This document shows, one piece after another, positions 23,201-32,433 of a stretch of 64,000 nt of DNA. The notes under the pieces were generated by a model. It worked only from the letters and a program-made list of their open reading frames with translations. It was not told where the DNA came from and ran no database searches. The stretch's first letter is position 1. Each line of letters begins with the position of its first letter. This DNA comes from Heligmosomoides polygyrus polygyrus (Eukaryota; Nematoda; Chromadorea; Rhabditida; Heligmosomidae). The stretch is from positions 62,532,983 to 62,596,982 of the forward strand of contig OX377201.1 of NCBI GenBank assembly GCA_947396885.1, in the 5' to 3' direction. Made by a program: the position numbers and the translations under genes.

Positions 23201-24473
23201 CCGTTTAGAACTCCAACACGCCGCGACGCGACGCAGTGACAAATCCTGATCGATTCTTTGCGCCAGGCAATCGATACGATCGAGTGCCTGTCGCGGCTTT
23301 GATTGCATCGGAACACGACGGAGCCCATAACAGCCTTTGTGGCAATGGCATACTTCGTCGCAAATGCTCAATCTCGCGCGTCGCGCGAGCTGTTTAGCGA
23401 GGACTCTCAGAAGATTGGCCTCGCCTGCTTGCTTGGCGAAGAATGTCTGTTTTCAGCATCCCCCGACTTTTCGACTACTACTTGCTAAGTCGTGAATTTT
23501 TTAGTTGTTCTTCCTTGGCTCTATTACTCTGCTGCTTTGCTCCATTACGTTTGCGGACGCAGTTTAAAAAAAGCAAAAAACGAGCTTTCATTGTGAAGCG
23601 ATCGAGGGCACGTCGCTCTGTAAAACTCGTCGCCGCGATTCCTTCTTGGCGACGGAAGTTGTACAGGGCCTTCGTGTGCTGTTCATTGGAGGACCAGCAA
23701 CTTCATGCTTTTGATGACCTGTGAGAAGGCTCCCAAGCGGAAACGAGTTTGACGGCGGTTACCTTGAATATGTACATACTCTGCACGATTTTCGGCTGCT
23801 CGTACTGTAAATCCTTGACCAGCCGCTGCAGCTTCGGATGAAACGACATTCGTTTGAAGACGGGATTCTCCAGGTGAAGTCCTGCAACGAGATCAGCTTG
23901 GAGGCAGCACTCACGAAGGTGCACCGCATGCATACCGTGGCCGATTTTGTTCAGCGCTTGGTGTTTGTCCACTGCGAGGTTTCCTGCTTTATCAAGAGCG
24001 CCCTCTTCGAAAAACACTCTTATCTTGTCGGAACTGTTCAGAAAGTAGTCGTCCGCAGCATGCTGAAACACGTTCTCTTCCTGCGCAGCTACCAGAAATA
24101 AACTGAGACGGGAACACGATGGAAAGCTTTTTTGGATCCCGAGCTTAGGACCATCGCAAAGTCTGGCTTCTGTGCTCACAACATGGCTAAGCGAAACACT
24201 ATCGTTCTGGCTGGGAAGGATTCACATCTCAGCTGCATTATGGCGGTCACGTGTGAGGGAATGTCAAGAAGCGGCCTCAATCACACGTCTTAAGCAAAAG
24301 CTGAACACCTTGTTTTCGTCATACGTGGAGAACACGCTCTTCGGCTGCTCTCTCAGATCGATTTCTGTGACAAGCCTTTCAATTTCGCCCTTCATTTCCG
24401 ACAGCTCTTCGATCGTGAAGACATCCTCGACGACGGCGAATCCGTTCTCTTCGAAACTCGTCAGCCAGCTCAT
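16335..24473 (-). CDS. PHYHD1: Phytanoyl-CoA dioxygenase domain protein, PHYHD1-like
   Basis: Five exons match the PHYHD1 family of Fe(II)/2-oxoglutarate oxygenases in order: FEENGFAVVEDVFTIEEL (exon 1), DYFLNSSDKIRVFFEEG and NKIGHGMHA (exon 2), QRLVKDLQYEQPKIVQSMYIFK region (exon 3), QPKIGG with the iron-binding HID and WIAVDDANEENGCLAFIPGS (exon 4), and IIIHGLVVHKS, RHAFTLHIMEA (last exon) with the distal His and the 2-oxoglutarate-binding Arg. The join between 22638 and 16702 leaves out at least one short exon (about 25 residues in relatives) that I could not find. Starting at the Met at 24473 fits the family N-terminus; an upstream ATG at 24566 is in frame. The substrate is not known for this family branch. 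No disabling change was seen in the exons found. Confidence 0.8.
16345..16437. mobile_element. Short TTCGA-rich element
   Basis: About 93 bp bounded by CAAGCTAAATTATTC and GGTTCAGCTCT, with TTATTCGAAAATTCAAG and TGTTCGAAAACGAAG inside. It resembles the ends of the 1214-3258 insertion in miniature. Confidence 0.4.
16852..17208. repeat. GA microsatellite punctuated by GC
   Basis: About 357 bp of (GA)n interrupted by GC every 8-14 bases. It lies in the last long intron of the PHYHD1-like gene. The Arg/Glu- and Ser/Leu-rich open frames on both strands come from the repeat. Confidence 0.97.
17440..20660. repeat. FB-A foldback copy 4, two cores, intronic
   Basis: Order: outer left arm (17440-17800), 133-145-bp tandem units each holding CCTATCAATCGAG (17798, 17931, 18076, 18221), arm, core 1 (18640-18955), a second left-type arm (18960-19290), core 2 (19295-19665), then the right arm to 20660 with inverted units. 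The inverted frames at 18195-18401 and 19894-20100 are almost identical (both begin MLYLCGLLMLAVAYE), showing how similar the arms are. Core 2 has TCGATGACGTCATCA. Confidence 0.75.
19442..19506. mobile_element. Small hairpin element in FB-A core
   Basis: A 65-bp hairpin with arms TTAGCCCTAGTTTATACTTG and inverse. It sits inside the second core of FB-A copy 4, between GCGGCC and GCGGCC, consistent with insertion plus a short target duplication. Confidence 0.75.
20661..22637. other. PHYHD1-like intron, right part
   Basis: Intronic sequence between the last located exons. Holds a G tract at 20944-20954 and a weak B-box-like string GGATTCGATTCCC at about 21583. The missing exon should lie between 16703 and 22637, but no frame could be supported. 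Confidence 0.45.
22638..22853 (-). CDS. PHYHD1: PHYHD1-like, exon 4
   Basis: Acceptor CGCTTCAG before 22853; donor GAG|GTAGTT at 22638; 72 codons in phase 0. It carries the HxD iron ligands (DHIDSTF) and the FIPGSHKS segment. Confidence 0.8.
22965..23040. repeat. Intronic hairpin
   Basis: Perfect 17-base arms GGTTTCGACACTGAAGC and inverse, separated by 16 bases, in the intron between exons 3 and 4. Confidence 0.85.
23198..23405. repeat. GC-rich repeat related to hairpin elements
   Basis: Begins CTAGGGGCCGTTTAGAACTC and carries CGCCGCGACGCGACG and CGCGCGTCGCGCG blocks like the hairpin elements elsewhere. The inverted ends are poor, so the boundaries are uncertain. Confidence 0.3.
23763..23881 (-). 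CDS. PHYHD1: PHYHD1-like, exon 3
   Basis: Donor CAAG|GTAACC at 23763; acceptor TCGTTGCAG before 23881. It encodes NPVFKRMSFHPKLQRL through VQSMYIFK and ends in phase 0, matching exon 4. Confidence 0.75.
23915..24080 (-). CDS. PHYHD1: PHYHD1-like, exon 2
   Basis: Acceptor GCTGCGCAG before 24080. The donor C|GTGAGT at 23915 fits the phase of exon 3 but leaves a 33-base intron with no stop. Read-through, or a 57-base intron using other sites, is also possible. Confidence 0.7.
24309..24473 (-). CDS. PHYHD1: PHYHD1-like, exon 1
   Basis: Begins at the Met before SWLTSFEENGFAVVED and ends at donor AACAAG|GTGTTC, phase 0, agreeing with exon 2. Confidence 0.75.
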
Positions 24474-24566
24474 GCCTAAATCTAGCTCACTCTTGTTAAA
24501 GACGGCGTAAGCAACGTCATTCTCGCGCGCACACACGAAGCGATTGGAAACGGATGTTGTCGGCAT

Positions 24567-24919
24567 CCCAATGTGCTTTTAGTTTCACGTTCTTGTTAGC
24601 GTTACTCACACCGCAAAACTGGCAATAATTTTCTCACCAGAACAGAGTGTCCAGTTAAGTGACGACGCTGCAAGACAGGGATGAGCTAGTGGCGGTTCGC
24701 ATCACCGGCGCACCTGTCGTCTAACTCGTCTTCGATTCGCTTGAAGGAGTTCACGGCGTCTGTATTTATGCCTGCCAAGCTTCAGAAGAGCCCAATATCA
24801 TCCTTACCTGATCGGCGCGTACAGCGCCGCACTTTTCGTTCGGGACATTCCCGAGGGAGTTAAACCAATACCCCAGTCTTCCTTTGACATCCTGCAGAAG
24901 TAGAAGCTCTCTCTCGTTT
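24567..24919. other. Upstream of the PHYHD1-like gene, no gene seen
   Basis: Contains the likely 5' flank of the dioxygenase gene. No promoter element could be named with confidence. Confidence 0.35.
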
Positions 24920-25480
24920 CCCCTGCTCGCGTGGTCATCCTGTTTCCGCATGGTCCAGGTCTTTGAGGGCTGCGTTAGCGCTAGAACAGTGGGGTCGATT
25001 AGGTGGGCACGGAGTCGGACGTTCTTCGTCTTCTTCACTTCTTCGACGCACTTGAAAGCATTCCAAGCCGCGCGTTTCGTCCTGCCCAGCTCCGGCACCA
25101 GCTCGCTGGCCCCTTGACTTCGCGAAATGATGGGAGCGAGAGCATTCGGGATGTTCGTTCCGTTGATCGAGAATGGGTCATCAGAAACTCGTCCGTGATC
25201 GAAGTAGAGCAGCATTCACTCCGCTTGGCTAGTGCTCGGTCTGATGAGCATAATGGCGTCAGCGACAGCGAAACGAAATTGCCGCAGCTATGGTCCGTCG
25301 CCGTCTTCTCTGCCATTGTTCCCATTCTAGCTCGCGCATGACGCCTTCGAGGGCGGCGCTGGAGAGCTTCGGGGATATTGTATCCCCTTACTGAGCCCGC
25401 GTCTTTGCACATTGAGCACTGGCGGGAGGTTCTTGAGATGTTCGGGTCTGATCATGTTCGAACCAGGTGCAGTGCAATCG
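24920..25480 (-). pseudogene. RTE reverse transcriptase scrap
   Basis: Minus-strand segments match the RTE ORF2 at 43969-46938: GTNIPNA, LGRTKRAAWNAFKCVEEV, NVRLRAHLIDPTVLAL and WTMRKQDDHA, plus a piece near 25400-25470 matching the region before the first RT motif. Frames change several times, and the part from motif 1 to motif B is deleted, so no active site is left. Sequence below about 24920 does not match RTE. Confidence 0.75.
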
Positions 25481-25504
25481 TTTACCGATGGGAATTCTGA
25501 TCGA

Positions 25505-25712
25505 ACTTAGGTTAAGTTCTGAAATCGACAGGGCTATTCCAGGTGTCGTTTATGCCTCATCAACCCGCCCTGAAGAGATACAATTTTTGACATTTTTTCG
25601 CCATTTTCGGACCAAACAGTGGCCCGTAGCAGAACCGCAATATAGTTCTGTGATCCTAGTCCGATGCCTTACAAGACCATATAGGTCTCGTTGGGAATCT
25701 TTGGGGGAAGTT
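25505..25712 (+). repeat. Dispersed repeat, copy 1
   Basis: Matches 59793-59985 on the opposite strand, sharing GGTTAAGTTCTGA, GCCCGCCCTGAAG-like and CTTACAAGACCATATAGG-like blocks. No coding signal is convincing. Confidence 0.65.
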
Positions 25713-27956
25713 TATGGGCTCCCCTTATTAGAGGATAGGACAGACGGCATGGCAGATCTTTCTCTTGGGCTAGTATGTGTAGAGGTAGCAGGAGTGATCA
25801 ACAATGCATTCTAGTTCCAATTAATTACGTGAAATCCGCCGTGGAAAGGGACTTTTCAGGAGAGCCGGCAGGCCTTTCAACTGACTAATATTTTTTTGTT
25901 TGGATACAGCTATTAAAATCCATCGAAACTTTCCGGCCAGTAAATAGTAAATGCATCGCACAGAATAAGCCAATGATTACATCGAAGCAATCAAGATCTT
26001 TTACTGAAAACGATCAACTCGAAGGATTACGAGGGTAATCCGGGATCAGTCCATATGGGCGCATAAGAGATCGGGACGAATAGGCAGGGTTCCTGTCGTG
26101 ATCTACCCCACATTCATACCCTTTCGAAAACGGATATTTCCTATTACGCCATCATGGCTCAACTATACAGTAACGCATGAATACTCAAGCAAAACCAGGC
26201 ACGAGGGACGGGTCTAATAACGTCGATTCGGCGAAATGTTCGCGCTCAGCATCGCAGAATTTGATGAGCGTGATGATGACGAAAAGCTCCGGACATCCAA
26301 TGCAATCATTAAGCCCCTCCTGTTCAGTTCCTATGGTACATTCTCTCTCCAGGCGTCAGCCTCTCAAGACTACGCAGAGTATCACCCCCACATACTTACC
26401 CATCCACATGTCTAACATGGCCCAGAATGCAGTGCTTCTGGAGTTCTACCTTCCTCCGAATTAGGTTGCCTTGTTGTTTAAAATCGAATGTCGTCACAGA
26501 CCAGATTCTTTTTAAGTCGATGTTTCCAAGGCGTCTGAAGGCCGCTTTTCACAACACTACAAGGGTCTCTCGGAAGGTCGGGATGACCTCCTAGTAAGAC
26601 AGGAGGGGAACGAATCTCACAATAGTGTGCGAGCAGGCAAACATCGCTTCACAAGAGCTTGAGGAGCAATTGCCGAATTCTCCTATAGAAAGTGAACACG
26701 TAGCTCGATACGTTCTCACTTTCTATATGGGAGGGAAGTCAGTGACAGTCCCGACTCCCATGAGGAATTGAAAGCGATATAGGAAGACCTGAACGACCGA
26801 GTAACAACGAAATCCGCAGAGATCGTGCCGAAGGGCAGCTACCAGTTGTTGCTGTCTGGGTTGGAGAAACAGTGCACTCCCTTTTTAAGGATTCAGGACT
26901 GACAACTGATGCACGCGTGTCAGTTGTAGCACGGAGTGCATGCAGTACTGTCTAACGGATGTTCGGCAAGAGGCCGCTCAGTACTTCTGAGCGAACCCCA
27001 CCGAACAACAACTGAAGGCGGAAGGTGTACACTAAGTCTGCTGGTACCGGTGAGTGAGAGAGACATTTGCGGGAGCGGAGCTGGGGAAGTGACAAGAGAA
27101 CGGTTCCAGAGGAAATCGTATCACCCCAGCACAGCGCTGATAAACAGCAGGGCAGGCAGTCGCAGTCGATATTGACCGCGCTTCCGCTATCAGTGTGCCA
27201 TAGGTTGAAAAAGACCTTGGCAGACGAATAGCCGTAGCCGACTGCGTCGAGTTCGGGGCCCAAAATCGGATTCTTCGGGAGAAGCCACGGTTCCGGAGGG
27301 GCACTGAAGGCAGGTCTCCACGGAACTATGCTACGCTACCATCAGCGAAACCGACTGCAGAAAGGAACGCTCCAACGTCTGCAGCAATTTGATCACTGGC
27401 ACGACGCTTCAGCGTAGAGGGTCGCCGCCTCGAATGCCGCTGCACATCACGCCGGCTGTTCTACTCATTCAAGCTGCACTGACTGCGCATCCGAACTCTG
27501 TGAAATGATGCTGCTGTCCCGTCCATCACCGGCCAATCACTGTGTTCAAAACGCGCTCGTAGGCGAAGCAGAATGCGCCGCCATGATACATAGGTGGCGT
27601 CAAAGTGGCGCGCACGCGTGGTGTGCAGCTAAATGAGGCGAGTGTTAGTGTTTTTGCACTGCTATCTACCCTTCATCTCTTTCACGCATCCACTTCCATT
27701 TGTCTCCATATTGTGGCAGGGAAGGAACTCCAGGATATAGGCAATTTGAAGTTTTTTTTTAAATTATTTCATTTCATTTTTTAGCGTTAGTCGGACCCAC
27801 CCCGGAGTCCCCTCCGCTGCCCAAATTTCCACTAACGCAGCTACAGCAATAGAGAACAGAGAATATTGTTTGCTTGTTTTCTTCACTAACAGTATGTCTC
27901 GTTTCTCTTCGTCCGCGTTACTGAAGCCTTTAGGGAGGTGACCCCCCCCCCCCAAG
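25713..27956. other. No gene recognised
   Basis: One small hairpin at 26682-26726 (TATAGAAAGTGA against TCACTTTCTATA) and a C tract at 27942-27953. Minus-strand frames at 26952-27304 are open but unassigned. Confidence 0.4.
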
Positions 27957-28065
27957 TACAGTGCGTTTCAAAAGTATGTATCCACTCTAAAACTTGCCCA
28001 TATCTCGTTTCGCGTTCATTTCTGCAGAGCCGCACTAGCTTCGCGATTCCTCGTAGTCGAAAATA

Positions 28066-29346
28066 TTAGGTTGTAACGAAATAAATGGCACTGAACCACT
28101 GTAAATTTAAACAGTTAATATCTCGGCTTGTAGGCAAGTTTATTAATCGAAATAAAAACCCTCTGATTCTACACATCTTTGCCAACGTGACACAAGCTTT
28201 TTTATCCCAGTAGCATAAAAATCAGAAGTTCTGGAATTGACGAAATCTTCGAGGGCACTTTCGGCATCCTGTTGGTATTTGAAGATTTTCCCTACCAAGA
28301 AATCGCCAAGATGCTTGAAGAAATGGTAGTCTGTTGGGGAGAGGTCGGGAGAAACGGAGGATGTGGTAGAGTTTCAATGCTCAGCTCATTCAATTTCTGC
28401 AACGTCATTCGTGCTACATGATGGCGAGCATTGTCCTGCAGAAGGAGAACTCGCCTTCGGTTTACCAAGGCCGGCCGGATATCCTTCAACTTTTTCATCA
28501 TTTCTTCAATTTCAATGCAGTACTTCTCTGCCGTGATGGATTCACCGGGAGGGAGGAAGCTGTGGTGAACAATTCCTAGCGAACACCACCATACTGTCAC
28601 CATTACTTTCTTTTGGTGCAATTCCGGCTTCGCAAAAACCTTGGGGCTCTCATCGCTGTCCACCCACTGTGCCGATCGTCGCCTGTTGTCGTACATTATC
28701 CACTTCTCGTCACAGGTTACGATGCGATCAAGGAATGGGTCCGTTTCGTTCCGTAGAAGCAGTGCGGACGAGATCTCATATGGTCGGTTCCTTTGCTCCT
28801 CAGACAGCTCGTGAGGCACCCATCTTTCCAGCTTTTTGGTCTTTCCAATTTCCTTCAGATGCCGGGCAGCTGTGTTGTGACTGACGCCAAGAACCTTCGC
28901 TATCTCCCTGGTACCTTTGTATCGATCCTCCTCTACCACATCTCTCAGCTTGTCCTCATCAACATCACTATGCCTCCCACGACCTTCATGTTCTTCCAAG
29001 CTCTCATCTCCATTCCGGAACTTCTGATACCAACGATACGCCGTCCGAATTGTGGAACATCCTTGACCGAATGCGGCGTTGATCTTCTCGTCCGCCTCCT
29101 TAGCTGTAGTGCTCAGCTTGAATTCATACAAGTAAATGCTTCGGATTACCCTTTTGTCCATCTGCAAAAAAGTCAATAAAACTCTAAAGTTTTCCCACTT
29201 TTACATAGAAAATTTGTTACTCACCGGTAGAGCAAGGTTTGCGCTTCTAAATGGTATGTCACATGTTACGGTTTGTTCTTGCTCAAACGCGTAAAGGCGC
29301 GCCAAAAATGGCGCGAGCCACTGCCATTTAATTCGTTACAACCTAA
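28066..29346 (-). mobile_element. Mariner transposon nested in the foldback
   Basis: 1281 bp with TIRs TTAGGTTGTAACGAA.TAAAT and TA at both sides (28064-28065, 29347-29348). The matching place in the right foldback arm, near 30668-30680, reads continuous with a single TA, showing the empty site. Confidence 0.9.
28143..29161 (-). pseudogene. Mariner transposase with one frameshift
   Basis: The Met at 29161 begins MDKRVIRSIYLYEFKL. A helix-turn-helix region (about residues 1-110) is followed by the DDE domain: TCDEKW (first Asp), LLQDNARHH (second Asp), and SPTDYHFF (third Asp), 34 residues after the second as in D34D mariners. The third motif is in another frame, so one base is missing near 28350. 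Counting that base, the length is 339 residues, normal for the family. No other stop was seen. The protein acts in the nucleus on the element's own TIRs. As it stands, the transposase loses its last catalytic residue. Confidence 0.9.
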
Positions 29347-29417
29347 TAGGTAACCACTCACTTTCATTTTTTTCGTCTCACACGAGAATCACAATTTTTG
29401 AAGAAAATTGATTGAAA

Positions 29418-29452
29418 TTTGGCGCTTCAAAAGTATGTGTCCACTTGTGAAA
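29418..29452. promoter_or_regulatory. Inner direct repeat of Tc1-like end (left)
   Basis: GGCGCTTCAAAAGTATGTGT repeats the outer end GTGCGTTTCAAAAGTATGTA in direct order, about 180 bp inside once the mariner is removed. The right arm has GTATACTTTTGAAACGCC-like sequence at 30574-30592. This two-repeat plan is the IR/DR layout of some Tc1-like elements, where both repeats bind transposase. Confidence 0.65.
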
Positions 29453-29464
29453 AACAAACTTTTA

Positions 29465-30050
29465 CTAAATAGAAAAGTCGATCAAACCACCATTATTTCT
29501 TATAACATCATGCATCGTATTATTCACGCTACTGACAAGGTTCTGTATTCTGATTTTGTCTCTGCTGGTGTCCCATGTAATCAAAATTAGCACCACGTCA
29601 TTGACCTGTCGGTTATTCGCGTAGGTTCGTTGAACCACGATCCCCACCATGTTCTCCATTCCGTTACTGTCAGAAGAACAGGCCAGCCAGTCCGTTACCT
29701 GAATGTTGTGACGGTGGAGCCAATCTTTGGTCAACCTGGACACATGGACTGCAGCGCTGCCCTGCGGCAGAACATATCTCTGATGTGTTATGCCTCTCAA
29801 GAAAGGCATAGGGCTGGACTCCACCAACCGTGACACTTCAGACTCTCCGTGCGACACAACGAAAGCCTAAGCTTCAGCACTCCGCTGCTAAAGAAGCCGA
29901 CCATTGTCACTAATGAACCGTTTCCAAACCGCCTCAAAGGTTGCGACGACGGGGGCTTCTCGCAGGTCTCTCCATTAATGTCAGTATCCATCGGGTCATC
30001 CAGATTAGATTTTTCCGTTGGTATTGATGAAAGAAATTTAATCTGCATGG
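29465..30050 (-). pseudogene. Tc1-like transposase 3' part, left arm
   Basis: Minus-strand reading contains SLVTMVGFFSSG (beta-strand region of the DDE fold), SRLTKDWLHRHNIQVTDW, ENMVGIVVQRTYANNRQ and a C-terminus NNGGLIDFSI. The second catalytic motif, usually QQDNAxxH, reads PQGSAAVH, and the SPDLNPIEN motif reads SSDSNGMEN, so the active site is damaged. No N-terminal paired domain is present. Confidence 0.75.
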
Positions 30051-30079
30051 TCTCCGATGAACACCGACATTACTGGAGA

Positions 30080-30569
30080 GACCTGCGAGAAGCCCCGTCG
30101 TCTCTACCTTGGAGGCGGTTCATTAGTGAGTTTTCCGCTTTTTCAGCAGCGGAGTTCTGAAGCGTAGGCTTCCGTCGTGTCGCACGGACAGTCTGAAGTG
30201 TGAAGGTGTAGTGGAGTCCAGCCCTAAGCCTTTCTTGAGAAGCAGAACACATCAGAGACATGTTCTGCAGCAGGGCAGCGCTGCAGTCCATGTGTCCAGG
30301 TTGATGAAAGATTGGCTCCACCGTCACAACATTCAGGTAACAGACTAGCCGACCTGTTCTCCAGACAGCGCAGCGGAATGGAGAACATGCGGGGGATCCT
30401 GGTTCAACGAGCCTACGCGAATAACCGACAGGTCAATGACGTGGTGGTAATTTTGACTACATGGGACACCAGCAAGCTCGAAATCATCCAGAGCCTTGTC
30501 AATAGCATGAATAATACGGTGCATGATGTTATAAGAAATAATGGTGGTTTGATCGACTTTTCTATTTAG
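30080..30569 (+). pseudogene. Tc1-like transposase 3' part, right arm
   Basis: Mirror copy of the left-arm remnant, read on the plus strand toward the right end: QQGSAAVHVSRLMKDW, ENMRGILVQRAYANNRQ and the same NNGGLIDFSI end. Several stops and shifts lie upstream. The shared QGSAA change means the damage predates the inversion or was copied between arms. Confidence 0.75.
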
Positions 30570-30776
30570 ACTCTATACTTTTGAAACGCCAAGTTTCAAT
30601 CAATTTTCTTAAAAAAATTCTGATTCTCATGTGAGACGAAAAAAACCTCTGAAAGTGAGTAGCTACCTACTCGACTACGAGGAATCTAGAGGAGCTAGTG
30701 CGGCCCTGCAAAAACAAACGAGAAACGAGATATGTGCAAGTCTTAGAGTGGATACATACTTTTGAAACGCACTGTA

Positions 30777-31286
30777 TAGCGCCCAAAATGCCTCTCTTCT
30801 AGGAGTCTAACAACCATATCATGGGTTGTCGCACTGTTTGGATAACCGTACAGCCTTTGGCAGCGCAGCAACGACCGACGCTCTATGCCGCATGAAGCTC
30901 AGCGATGCGTCCGACTTCACTCACGCGCCAGATGCCCAGTGTTTCTACGTGCCTGGGGTCCTCTTACGTGGCGCCGCTGACCGAAGTGCCAGCAGTCTGC
31001 CGTCTTCCCCTTGCAACCACTGCGCTGCTGGATGCAGCACGTCGTCCGGTGTGGCGCTCGCTGGAAGGCGTCCCATGTGTGCGCTGAAGTGGTTCTGGCT
31101 CGCGATGCAGGAGCAGTAAAGAACAGCTGGAGCAAGGGAACTGTCTCTCGAATAAACACACCTGCAACACACAATCTTCATTCATATTCAGACGCTCGGA
31201 AAGACGACAAGAACATTGATCTGCAGTCACATTCTAGCACGCCAACAGCTGACGAGTGTCTTGAAGGGTAATGGCTTCCAATCTCG
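30777..31286. other. No gene recognised
   Basis: Short frames only; no motif supported. Confidence 0.35.
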
Positions 31287-31444
31287 CTATTCCTGCTTGG
31301 CCGATCCTGCGGCAGTGCTCTCGAGATTAGGGTAGAGATGCGCCGGGCGATTCCCAGCTTTCACGCGACCGACGAAATCCACGTAGTGGGAGCGGTGATG
31401 CCGTTCCTCCTTCTCCATCAGATAGTCGTACAGGTTCAGTGTCT
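31287..31444 (-). CDS. Unidentified host gene, terminal exon
   Basis: Acceptor GTTCTCTTCAG before 31444. The frame encodes TLNLYDYLMEKEERHHRSHY, then VDFVGRVKAGNRPAHLYPN, and ends at TAG 31287-31289. The length (2 bases plus 52 codons) fits phase 1 from the exon at 31531. The charged, non-repetitive composition and good splice signal suggest a real exon. I do not recognise the family. Confidence 0.5.
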
Positions 31445-31530
31445 CTGAAGAGAACCACACGTTTACCGAGAATGCCTCTTCTCAACACATCGAAACGGAA
31501 ACCCGTGCGAGACGCGCGAAGGGAACAGAC

Positions 31531-31682
31531 CGTTTGGCTTCCACAGATAACACGCCTTGCGGGGCTTCTTCGACAAAGGAGATTCGCTCCGACTAGGATT
31601 CTTCGTCTCAGAGGCGGCCGTCGACGTAGTGGAGGTGGACGGTGCAGAAAAGCTTGGGCTACCGGCGTCTTGTGTTTTCGAC
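31531..31682 (-). CDS. Unidentified host gene, penultimate exon
   Basis: Acceptor GTGCTTTCAG before 31682. Encodes a Ser/Thr-rich stretch (SFSAPSTSTTSTAASETK), then SKKPRKACYLWKPN. The donor ACG|GTCTGT at 31531 gives the phase needed by the next exon, but is weak; a GC donor is possible. Upstream exons were not identified, though a frame at 35100-35346 on the same strand may belong. Confidence 0.4.
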
Positions 31683-31689
31683 CTGAAAG

Positions 31690-32036
31690 CACTCCCTTTG
31701 AGCATGTAGGCCAATTTTTTTAGCATTAATGACACATTCAGGAGACTGGGTGCTGGAGATACCACCGCTTTCCCCGACCTCCACCCCTTTTAACCGCCGG
31801 TCCTCCCTCCGGCTTCCACCTTTTCCTCTCCCTTCCTAACCTCAAACTTTGCAACTGCACCTGATGTGCTGGGAGACAGCTCCTCGCTACCCAGCAAATT
31901 CTAATCTTGGCATGCCTCCGCGTAAGCTCTGGTCTCACTCCAGGGGGATAATAGGGATAGAGACACTCCGGAGGTCTCACTCCTGATACATCTGCTGGAC
32001 ACTGGAATCCAAGCACAAACAAGTGTGCTGCTGTAA
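31690..32036. other. No gene recognised
   Basis: Likely intron or flank of the unidentified gene. No further exon is supported. Confidence 0.3.
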
Positions 32037-32430
32037 GTGGCGTCTGTCTTAGACGTATGTCTGAACGACGGAAATGAATACTACTGCGTCCCTGAACCTA
32101 GCGAGTTGGGAGCTCCGGTAGTTTACCATAGAATCTCACAGTCGCACAAGGCAATTCTTCCAAACATCGAGTATGCGGAAAAACGCGAGTATACTGCAAG
32201 GCGAGGAATGCAGAACCTCACCTCAAGCCTTCGAAGCGGTTTTTTTGCCTTCTTGTATATTTCATACTTAGGAACTCTTGCGTTGTGAAATGGGCCAGGA
32301 TCAACCTTAAGCCCCCCCCCCCTCCCTAACACGTAGGTCGGTAAGTCCAAGGAGTCTGCAAGAATAGAACACATTTTCAGATTATTTGAAGACTGGAGGT
32401 TCTCCAACGTCCCCTGAGACCCTACCCTGG
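32037..32430. mobile_element. Small TIR element with TAA flanks
   Basis: TAA at 32034-32036 and 32431-32433. The left end carries CGTATGTCTGAACG and the right end CCTGAGACCCTACCCTGG, both parts of the CCAGGG...GTCTGAACG end seen at 51055-52239. The arms are poorly matched. A C tract lies at 32311-32321. Confidence 0.4.
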
Positions 32431-32433
32431 TAA

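Larger units (their letters stand above)
27959..30774. mobile_element. Tc1-like foldback element with IR/DR ends
   Basis: Flanked by TA at 27957-27958 and 30775-30776. Outer ends read CAGTGCGTTTCAAAAGTATG and its inverse. Without the mariner, the arms are about 750 bp (left) and 718 bp (right), with a spacer of about 62 bp near 29995-30056. Each arm holds the 3' half of a Tc1-family transposase, read outward, so two element halves are joined head to head. Both copies are damaged. Confidence 0.8.
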
